Part shown: one piece after another, positions 18,201 through 24,511 of the stretch | Numbering within the stretch: position 1 is the first letter of the stretch | Layout: every line of letters begins with the position of its first letter | NCBI GenBank assembly: GCA_023386885.1 | Contig: JAEWIX010000096.1 | Coordinates: forward strand, 1-37,162 | Reading direction: 5' to 3' | DNA length: 37,162 nucleotides | Source of the DNA: Pseudomonadota bacterium | GTDB lineage: Bacteria; Pseudomonadota; Alphaproteobacteria; Rhizobiales; Xanthobacteraceae | Notes under the pieces: generated by a model | The model's database searches: none | What the model saw: only the letters and a program-made list of their open reading frames with translations | Told to the model about the DNA's origin: nothing | Position numbers and translations under genes: made by a program

Positions 18201-18424
18201 GCGCGCTGCCGCTGGCGCTGGAAAGCGGCACCGGCGCGGAACTGCGCTTTCCGCTCGGCGTGTCGATCATCGGCGGCCTGCTGCTGAGCCAGTTGCTGAC
18301 GCTCTACACCACACCGGTGATCTATCTCGCGCTCGACCGCCTCAACCGGCGGATCGAGAAGGCGGTGCCGCCGGTTGGTCCCGCGAACCCGCCTGTCGCC
18401 GGCGCGACCGAGGGGATGCAGTAA
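15296..18424 (+). CDS. mdtB: RND multidrug efflux pump, MdtB-like
   Basis: A 1042-residue RND (HAE1) transporter. It starts [23 protein letters not shown], the family's N-terminal helix, and has the large periplasmic loops and 12 helices expected. The proton-relay acidic pair in TM4 is D401-D402 in [13 protein letters not shown]. TM10-11 contain the conserved [14 protein letters not shown] block, and [22 protein letters not shown] follows. It begins 48 bases after the adaptor gene and ends 1 base before a second, different RND gene, the MdtBC arrangement in which the two form a heterotrimer. Which of the two corresponds to MdtB or MdtC is assigned by order only. The likely role is export of amphiphilic compounds or bile-salt-like and plant-derived toxins, but the substrate is unknown. 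Confidence 0.93.
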   Translation: [1042 protein letters not shown]

Positions 18425-18425
18425 C

Positions 18426-21400
18426 ATGGCTTCGCTGTCCGAGCCTTTCATCAGGCGGCCGGTCGGCACCACGTTGCTGGCGATCGGCCTGTTCCTGCTG
18501 GGCGCGGTGGCCTATCAGTTTCTCCCCGTCGCCTCGGTTCCCAACGTCGATTTCCCGATGATCCGGGTGTCGGCATCGCGGCCCGGCGCCGCCCCGGCGG
18601 TGATGGCGGCGACGGTCGCCGCGCCGCTCGAGCGGCGGCTCGGTGAAATATCCGGCATCGATCAGATCACCTCGAACAGTTCGCTCGGCTCGACCAGCAT
18701 CCAGTTGCAGTTCGCCATCGGCCGCGATATCGACCGCGCCGCGCGCGACGTGCAAGCGGCGATCAATGCCTCGATGGCCGATCTGCCGACCGATCTGCCG
18801 TCGCTCCCGACGTTCCGCAAGGCCAATTCCGCGGCGGCGCCGGTGTTCATCCTGGCGCTGACGTCGAAGACGATTTCCTCCAGCGCCATTTACGATGTCG
18901 CCGACACCGTGATCGCGCAGCGGATATCGCAAGTGCCGGGCGTCGGCGAAGTCAACGTCAGCGGTGCCGATCAGCCGGCGGTGCGGATCGCGCTCAATCC
19001 GGTGGCGTTGTCCAATGCCGGAATTTCCACCGACGATGTGCGCGCCGCCATCGTCGCCGCCAATCCGCTCGGGCCGGTCGGCATTTTCGAGGGCGGACGG
19101 CAGAGCGAAACGCTGTCGATCAATCCGCAGATGCGCACCGCCGCGCAATATCGCGACATCGTCATCAAGAGCGCCAGCGGCAATTTCCTGCGGCTCTCGG
19201 ACGTCGCCGAGGTGAAGGACGCCACGCGCAACAGCCGTTCCATCGCCTGGTTCAACAAGCAGCCGGCGGTGTTGCTGCTGATCACCAAGCAAGGCGACGC
19301 CAACGTCATCGAGACGGTCGACCGGGTCAAGGCGCTGATCCCCGAACTCAAGCAATGGATTCCGGCAAGCGTCGAGATTTCGGTTCTGACCGATCGCACC
19401 GGCACCATCCGCGCCAGCGTCGAGGACATGCAATGGACGCTGGGTGCCACGGCGCTGCTGGTCATGCTGGTGGTGTTCGTGTTTCTGCGGCGGATCACGC
19501 CGACCATTGCGGCCGGCATATCGGTGCCGCTGGCGCTGGCCGGCACCTGCGCCGGCATGTGGCTGGCCGGCTTCTCCATCGACAACCTGTCGCTGATGGC
19601 GCTGGCGATCTCGATCGGCTTCGTGGTCGACGACGCCATCGTCATGATCGAGAACATGTACCGCAATCTCGAACGCGGGCTGCCGCCTTATCAGGCGGCG
19701 CTGGAAGGGGCACGTCAGATCGGTTTTACGGTGCTGTCCATCAGCCTGTCGCTGGTCGCGGCCTTCACGCCGCTGATCTTCATGGATGGCGTCGTCGGGC
19801 GATTGCTGCGCGAGTTCTCGCTGACGCTGACTTTCGCCATCGCCGTCTCGACCGTGGTGTCGCTGACCATCACGCCGATGATCTGCGCGCATTATATCAA
19901 GCCGGAGTCGCTGCACCGGGAAACCTGGTTCGACCGGATCGTCGAACGCACGCTGGCCCGTATCGTCAGCTTCTATGAACGCACGCTGCGCATCGTGCTC
20001 GATTTTCCGGTCCTCACGATGATCGTGTTTTTCGCGACCATCGCTTTGACCATGACGCTCTATGTGAAGACCCCGAAGGGCTATTTCCCGAGCGACGACA
20101 GCGGATTCATCATCGGATCGACCCGCGCTTCGGCCGACGTGTCGTTTCAGGCGATGCGCGAATTGCAGGAGCAGATCGCCAATATCGTAATGGCCGACGA
20201 CGCGGTTGCCGCGCTCGGCTCCAGCGTCGGCGGCAGCAGTGGCCGCGGCGGGCAGAACCGCGGCCGCATGTTCATCAGCCTCAAGCCGCCGGAGGAGCGG
20301 CCCGGTGTCACCACGCAGAACGTCATCGACCGGATGCGTCCGAAACTGACTGCGATCCCCGGCATCCGGCTTTTCATGTTTCCCTCGCAGGACATCCGCA
20401 CCGGCGGACGGCAGAGCGATTCAAACTATCAGTACACGCTGACCAGTCCCGACCTCGATTTGTTGCAGACCTGGGCGCCGCTGGTGGCGAAGCGCCTCGA
20501 GACGGTGGAGGGCGTCACCGATGTCTCGGGCGACCGCGATCCTGGCGGGCTGCAACTCAACCTGTCGATCGACCGCAAGGCGGCCGCGAGCCTTGGCGTC
20601 AAGGTTCAGGATATCGACAACGCGCTCAACAACGCGCTGTCGCAGCGCCAGATCTCGACGATCTACACCCAACGCAACCAGTACAAGGTGGTGCTGGAAA
20701 CGGTGCCGCAGTATCAGGCCGATCCGGCGGACCTCGCGCATATCTATGTTGCCGGCGCCAACGACGCGCAGGTGCCGCTGTCGGCGGTGGTGAGCACGTC
20801 GCGCGGCATCGCGCCGCTGGCGGTGAATCACACCGGCTCGTTCCCCTCGACCACAATCTCGTTCGGTTTGTTGCCGGGTGTCGAACTGGAGACCGGCATC
20901 GCCAATATCCAGCAGGCGGTCGCCGAGATGCATATGCCGGAAGGCATCCGCGCCGGCTTCGAGGGCAACGCGGGCGATCTTCAGAAGACCGCCAGCCGGC
21001 AGCCGCTGCTGATCCTCGCGGCGCTGATCGCGATGTATATCGTGCTGGGCGTGCTCTACGAGAGCCTGATCCACCCGCTCACCATCATCTCGACCTTGCC
21101 GGCGGGCGGGCTCGGCGCGCTTCTGGCACTGCAGTTGACCAACTCGCCGCTGACCATCATCGCCTTTATCGGCATCATCCTGCTGATCGGAATCGTCAAG
21201 AAGAACGGCATCATGATGGTGGATTTCGCGCTGGAGGCGGAGCGCCATCGCGGGCTGTCGGCACGCGACGCGATCTTTGAAGCGTGCATCGCGCGCTTCC
21301 GGCCGATCCTGATGACGACGATGGCGGCGCTGTTCGCCGGCATTCCGCTGGTTCTTGCTACCGGCCCCGGCACCGAACTGAGGCGGCCGCTCGGCATCAC

Positions 21401-21524
21401 CATCATCGGCGGTCTGTTCGTGTCGCAAATCCTGACGCTCTACACGACGCCGGTGATCTACCTGCTGATGGATCGCCTGCGCCGCAAGCGCGAGCCCGTG
21501 CCTGTCGCGGCACCCGCCGAATAG
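18426..21524 (+). CDS. mdtC: RND multidrug efflux pump, MdtC-like
   Basis: A 1032-residue RND pump, clearly homologous to the upstream one but diverged. [23 protein letters not shown] begins at an ATG placed 1 base after the previous stop (TAACATG). It has the TM4 acidic pair D402-D403 ([14 protein letters not shown]), [18 protein letters not shown], and [20 protein letters not shown]. Both pumps keep the acidic pair, so neither is obviously a proton-dead partner. The short insert [15 protein letters not shown] around residue 600 is rich in Gly and Arg where the MdtB-like protein has [11 protein letters not shown]. The operon outer-membrane factor, adaptor, pump, pump is complete. The pump most likely works as a mixed MdtB2C-type trimer, by analogy. 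Confidence 0.93.
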   Translation: [1032 protein letters not shown]

Positions 21525-21560
21525 TTGCTGTCGCAAGCGGCGCAGCGTATAGCGGGCCGC

Positions 21561-22301
21561 ATGTCCGACAGTCCCGCCGCCAAATCCGCCGATAGCAAGG
21601 CCCCCGACGCCATCCCGGAATGTGAGCATTGCCGCAAGCCGCAGCCGCTGTGCATCTGCGACAGCGTCACGCCGCTGGAGAACCGGTTGTCGCTCCTGAT
21701 CCTGCAGCATCCGCAGGAGCAGGACAGGGCGCTCGGCACCGCACGGCTCGCGGCGCTGCATTTTGAGGATGCGGCGGTGAAGGTCGGGCTGTCGTGGCCG
21801 AGCCTCAACAAGCTGCTCGGGCAGCAGGTCGATCCGTCGCGCTGGGCGGTGCTTTATCTGGGTTCCGCCAAGGCAGCCGATCTCGCCACCGATCGCACCG
21901 TGGTGGCGCTGGATCGCAAGGGAGAGGTGGCCGACGATCAGCGCGGCATCCTGCGGGACATCGAAGGCGTCATCGTGCTCGACGGCACCTGGAGCCAGGC
22001 CAAGGCACTGTGGTGGCGCAATGCGTGGATGCTGAAGTGCCAGCGCGTCATTCTCAATCCGCCGCGCCCCTCGCGCTACGGCAAGCTGCGGCGGGAGCCG
22101 CGCCGCGACGGGCTCTCCACCATCGAGGCAGCGGGGATGCTGATCGCCGATCTGGAGAAACGGCCCGACATCGAGGCGGCGCTCAATGCGAGTTTCGAGC
22201 GGATGCTGGCGAAATATCGCGACGTGCAGGCGACGATGCCGGAACTCACCGACCGCCCAAAGCCGAAGCGGGACTATCGCCGCAGGAAAAAACCGCACTG
22301 A
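21561..22301 (+). CDS. DTW-domain tRNA-uridine aminocarboxypropyltransferase (TapT-like)
   Basis: A 246-residue DTW-domain protein. A probable zinc site is formed by C21, C24, C31 and C33 (CEHCRKPQPLCIC). The catalytic-region DTW motif appears as LDGTWSQAK with D141 and T143-W144, followed by NPPRPSRYGKLRREP and the STIEA block. Characterised members (E. coli YfiP/TapT, human DTWD1/2) transfer the 3-amino-3-carboxypropyl group from SAM to uridine in tRNA, giving acp3U. The C-terminus is strongly basic (KPKRDYRRRKKPH), suited to RNA binding. It starts 36 bases after the RND pump and ends 51 bases before a tRNA-Cys gene. Being next to a tRNA gene is suggestive but probably chance. Family assignment is firm; the exact tRNA position modified is not known here. 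Confidence 0.9.
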   Translation: MSDSPAAKSADSKAPDAIPECEHCRKPQPLCICDSVTPLENRLSLLILQHPQEQDRALGTARLAALHFEDAAVKVGLSWPSLNKLLGQQVDPSRWAVLYLGSAKAADLATDRTVVALDRKGEVADDQRGILRDIEGVIVLDGTWSQAKALWWRNAWMLKCQRVILNPPRPSRYGKLRREPRRDGLSTIEAAGMLIADLEKRPDIEAALNASFERMLAKYRDVQATMPELTDRPKPKRDYRRRKKPH

Positions 22302-22308
22302 ACGCGGA

Positions 22309-22339
22309 TTGGTTGCCTATCGCGCCGAGGCCGTATAAG
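22309..22339 (+). promoter_or_regulatory. Candidate promoter for tRNA-Cys
   Basis: TATAAG (22334-22339) is a good -10 sequence 13 bases before the mature 5' end. Possible -35 sequences are TTGGTT (22309-22314, spacer 19) or TTGCCT (22313-22318, spacer 15); neither spacing is ideal. Confidence 0.45.
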
Positions 22340-22352
22340 AGACCCCCGTTGG

Positions 22353-22426
22353 GGCCACGTGGCGGAGTGGTTACGCAGCGGTCTGCAAAACCGTTTACTC
22401 CGGTTCAATTCCGGACGTGGCCTCCA
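22353..22426 (+). tRNA. tRNA-Cys (anticodon GCA)
   Basis: A complete 74-base cloverleaf including an encoded CCA. The acceptor stem GGCCACG pairs fully with CGTGGCC (discriminator T). The D-loop region has AGTGGTTA. The anticodon stem GCGGT/ACCGT carries the loop CTGCAAA with anticodon GCA. The T stem TCCGG/CCGGA closes the TTCAATT loop. The discriminator U73 together with GCA is the identity set of cysteine tRNA. It is a free-standing gene 51 bases after the DTW-domain gene. Confidence 0.96.
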
Positions 22427-22638
22427 TCATTCAATTCATCAACTTAATCCGTACTTTCCAGTTTCGATCGAGCCGGGTTTCCGGTTATGGGGGCTCGACG
22501 GCAGCCCGCTACCCCATCGTTTCGTTGCCGTTTTCAGGCGCTCACGCGCCGGCACGCATTCGTTCGACAGTTTGACATTGGACAACGATCCAAGACGATC
22601 GGCGCGGCAATCAGGAAAGCACCAAAGGAGACCAGCCC
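22427..22638. promoter_or_regulatory. Intergenic region with possible promoter for the small gene at 22639
   Basis: No gene is seen. TCGAGCC (22468-22474) and GGCTCGA (22492-22498) form a 7-base inverted repeat about 40 bases after the tRNA, a possible weak terminator without a T tract. A perfect TTGACA (22572-22577) lies 62 bases before the start at 22639, but no convincing -10 follows at 17 bases. Confidence 0.3.
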
Positions 22639-22812
22639 ATGTTGATCACTGCCCCGTTCTGGATTGCCGCTACCACGATCGAAACCTACAATCGCCTCGC
22701 GACCTTGATGTTTTGGGGAATGTTGACGCCTCCGGTCGAGCTTCAGCCGAAGCCGGTCGAGGTGAAGGAGCAAAACCAGCTTCAGCTCGAAGCGCTGCCG
22801 CTCGCGGCGTAA
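22639..22812 (+). CDS. Small hypothetical protein (57 residues)
   Basis: A short gene with a strong ribosome binding site (AAAGGAG, 8 bases before the ATG). The protein begins MLITAPFWIAATTIETYNRLATLMFWGMLT, an amphipathic to hydrophobic N-terminal half. A proline- and charge-rich tail follows (PVELQPKPVEVKEQNQ) and it ends LPLAA. Codon third positions are moderately GC-rich. I do not recognise a family. The size and the aromatic amphipathic helix would fit a small membrane-associated protein. It lies after tRNA-Cys and 86 bases before another small membrane-protein gene; the two could be co-transcribed. Confidence rests on the ribosome binding site and composition only. Confidence 0.5.
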   Translation: MLITAPFWIAATTIETYNRLATLMFWGMLTPPVELQPKPVEVKEQNQLQLEALPLAA

Positions 22813-22823
22813 ATCCGGCTATC

Positions 22824-22856
22824 GGCATCGTCGATGCCGCCGAGAAAATTCTCGGC
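22824..22856. repeat. Two adjacent perfect palindromes between two small genes
   Basis: GGCATCG-T-CGATGCC (22824-22838) is followed without a gap by GCCGAGAA-AA-TTCTCGGC (22839-22856). Both are perfect inverted repeats. There is no T tract, so a classical terminator is unlikely. The second could fold as an 8-base stem only with a slightly opened tip. The position 43 bases before the start at 22899 suggests an operator or leader structure. Confidence 0.45.
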
Positions 22857-22898
22857 GAGCAGGAGGCTGGCGATTTCGTAATGGCGGGAGGGGGCGAT

Positions 22899-23090
22899 AT
22901 GCGCTTCATCATCGCGGCCGCGATTGTTTTCGCCGCAAGCTTTTTGCCGCTTTACATTGTCGGAACGCTCGACCCGACGTCCAATCCCATCGGTCTGGGT
23001 TTGCTGTTTATGGCCGGCTCGTCGCTTGCCAGCATCCTTGCCGTGATCGGGATCGTCCAGATCCTCTGGCAATGGATTTTCCGCCGATAG
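22899..23090 (+). CDS. Small two-helix membrane protein (63 residues), function unknown
   Basis: It begins MRFIIAAAIVFAASFLPLYIVGT (first membrane segment). A short loop DPTSNPIG follows, then LGLLFMAGSSLASILAVIGIVQILWQWIF (second segment), and it ends RR. The ATG at 22899 follows GGAGGGGG at good spacing; an in-frame ATG at 22881 would add only MAGGGD and would consume that ribosome binding site, so 22899 is preferred. Two helices with a positively charged C-terminus are typical of small inner-membrane proteins of many unrelated functions. I do not recognise the family. It converges on a minus-strand small gene across an AT-rich stretch. Confidence 0.6.
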   Translation: MRFIIAAAIVFAASFLPLYIVGTLDPTSNPIGLGLLFMAGSSLASILAVIGIVQILWQWIFRR

Positions 23091-23127
23091 GGCCGGACCA
23101 ATCCATTGTAGACAAGTTTATATAGAA

Positions 23128-23172
23128 AAATCAGCTACTAGCTTATATTTTTCGATATTCTGATTTAGCTGA
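23128..23172. repeat. AT-rich convergent intergenic element with overlapping inverted repeats
   Basis: Between two convergent small genes the base composition becomes sharply AT-rich. AAATCAG (23128-23134) pairs with CTGATTT (23160-23166). Alternatively TCAGCTA (23131-23137) pairs with TAGCTGA (23166-23172). The two pairings share bases, so only one can form at a time. It may act as a bidirectional terminator. Confidence 0.4.
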
Positions 23173-23182
23173 GAGCCGCCCC

Positions 23183-23392
23183 TCAGCAGGATGCGTACCA
23201 TCCATCGGGAAAGGGCAGCAGCGGCCAGGCTACGTCATTGTCGTTGGCCGGCTGCGGAAACAACGCGCGGACGATACCGACCGACGAACGGTGCAGGGAC
23301 ATCGGGCTCTGGTCCACGTCATCGTCCTGAACGGCAGCGCTCATCGACGACCGGACGCTCTCCAGCAATTCCTCGAACTCAACTTCGCTCAT
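23183..23392 (-). CDS. Small hypothetical acidic protein (69 residues) with PANDN motif
   Basis: It begins MSEVEFEELLESVRSSMSAAVQ, an acidic amphipathic helix. A DDDVDQSPMSLHRSSVGIVRALF stretch follows, then the motif PQPANDNDVAWPLLP. The ATG at 23392 is preceded by AGAGGGG 7 bases upstream, which decides it over an ATG at 23419. I have seen PANDN-type strings in several short alphaproteobacterial proteins, but know no function for them. No membrane segment or signal peptide is present. The gene is isolated, pointing toward the small membrane-protein gene, and its upstream side faces repeat copy A and the methyltransferase. Function unknown. Confidence 0.55.
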   Translation of the reverse strand: MSEVEFEELLESVRSSMSAAVQDDDVDQSPMSLHRSSVGIVRALFPQPANDNDVAWPLLPFPDGWYASC

Positions 23393-23483
23393 GACGAACC
23401 CCTCTGTTGAGGGCACCATGGCAAAGAGGTTTTGTTTCCCGATTGCAGAAACCGCTAAAATTGTAGCAAACCTGCATTTTCGG

Positions 23484-23552
23484 GCTTTCGGGATTCAGAC
23501 GTGACGCGTTTTCTTCACGCGAACCGGGATCCACTACGCTTGAAAGCGCTAT
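23484..23552 (-). repeat. Dispersed intergenic repeat, copy A
   Basis: One of three copies of a roughly 68-base repeat in the window (others 32129-32196 and 37090-37157). Read on the minus strand it runs from ATAGCGCTTTCAAGCG through CGGTTCGCGTGAAGAAAACG to a variable end. It sits directly before the methyltransferase gene; its last bases contain an ATG (23551) in frame with that gene. Confidence 0.8.
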
Positions 23553-23568
23553 GGACGAGGACACCAGG

Positions 23569-24429
23569 ATGAACCAATTGCAAAGCGATGCGGCCAATGC
23601 CGATCAGGTGGCCTACTGGAACGGCCATGCCGGCGAGCGCTGGGCCAGCCAGCAGGCGGTGCAGGACACGATCTTCATCCCGGTCACCGAACTGTTGATC
23701 GATCGCGCCAGGCCGCAACCGGGCGAACGGGTGATCGATGTCGGGTGCGGCTGCGGCGATACCACGGTAGCTTTCGCGAAACGGGTCGGTACGGCGGGGC
23801 AGGTGCTCGGCGTCGATATCTCAGAGCAGATGCTGGCGCGGGCGCGCGAAGTCGCGCCGGCGGACCTGCCGGTCACGTTCGCGCTGGCCGATGCCACCAC
23901 CTATGCCTTTCCGGAAGGCGCGGCCGATCTTCTGGTGTCGCGCTTCGGGGTGATGTTCTTTGCCGAGCCCGCGCGGTCTTTCGCCAATCTGCGCAAGGGC
24001 ATGCGGCGCGGTGGACGACTGACCTTCATCTGCTGGCGCTCGCCGAAGGAAAATCCGTGGCTGATGGTGCCGCTGCAGGCGGTCTATCGGCACGTCCCCC
24101 GGATGCCGCCGGTTGGCCCCGAGGATCCGGGACCGTTCGCCTTCGCGTCGTCGGAGCGGGTCGAACGCATCCTGCGCGATGCCGGCTTCGTCGACATTGG
24201 TATCGCGCCGCACGACTTGTCGCTGGATGTCGCAGCCGGCGGCGGATTTGAATCCGCGGTGCAGACCGCGGTGATTATCGGCCCCGCCAACCGGGCCCTG
24301 GAAGGTGCGGCTCCTGACGTCAGGGCGGCGGCGACGGAAGCCGTGCGGCACGACCTCAAGCCGTTCGCCAAGGGTAACGGCGTCTGGCTCGGCGGCGCCG
24401 TCTGGATCGTCTCGGCGACGGTGCCGTGA
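23569..24429 (+). CDS. SAM-dependent class I methyltransferase, substrate unknown
   Basis: A 286-residue Rossmann-fold methyltransferase. A short helical N-terminus (NADQVAYWNGHAGERWASQQ) is followed by the SAM-binding motif I VIDVGCGCGD at 55-64, an acidic motif II region (VLGVDIS), ALADATTYAFPEGAADLLVSRFGVMFF as motif III/post-I, and GGRLTFICWRSPKENPW. This resembles the UbiE/Methyltransf_11 type and the group often annotated only as class I methyltransferases. The ATG at 23569 follows ACCAGG; the in-frame ATG at 23551 lies inside the dispersed repeat and is less likely. Its neighbours give no clue to the substrate. The C-terminal third is rich in Ala and Gly without a recognised domain. 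Confidence 0.85.
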   Translation: MNQLQSDAANADQVAYWNGHAGERWASQQAVQDTIFIPVTELLIDRARPQPGERVIDVGCGCGDTTVAFAKRVGTAGQVLGVDISEQMLARAREVAPADLPVTFALADATTYAFPEGAADLLVSRFGVMFFAEPARSFANLRKGMRRGGRLTFICWRSPKENPWLMVPLQAVYRHVPRMPPVGPEDPGPFAFASSERVERILRDAGFVDIGIAPHDLSLDVAAGGGFESAVQTAVIIGPANRALEGAAPDVRAAATEAVRHDLKPFAKGNGVWLGGAVWIVSATVP

Positions 24430-24511
24430 GGCGAATGTCGCAAGCTCCCTTTTGCTTTCGGCCGGACTCTGCCACCCTGTCGCGACAGATTCACAGCGAA
24501 GGACGACGGCT

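Noticed and set aside
20421..22298. Long minus-strand frame (625 residues) opposite the second pump and the DTW gene
   Set aside because: Antisense shadow with Arg/Gln/His-rich low-complexity translation.
22313..22440. Genomic-island insertion at tRNA-Cys
   Set aside because: No integrase gene and no duplicated tRNA 3' end were noticed downstream, although the following small genes look accessory.
22359..22880. Open frame running through tRNA-Cys toward the small membrane protein
   Set aside because: It begins inside a tRNA gene and shows no ribosome binding site; only its final part, from 22899, has a start signal and protein-like hydrophobic segments.
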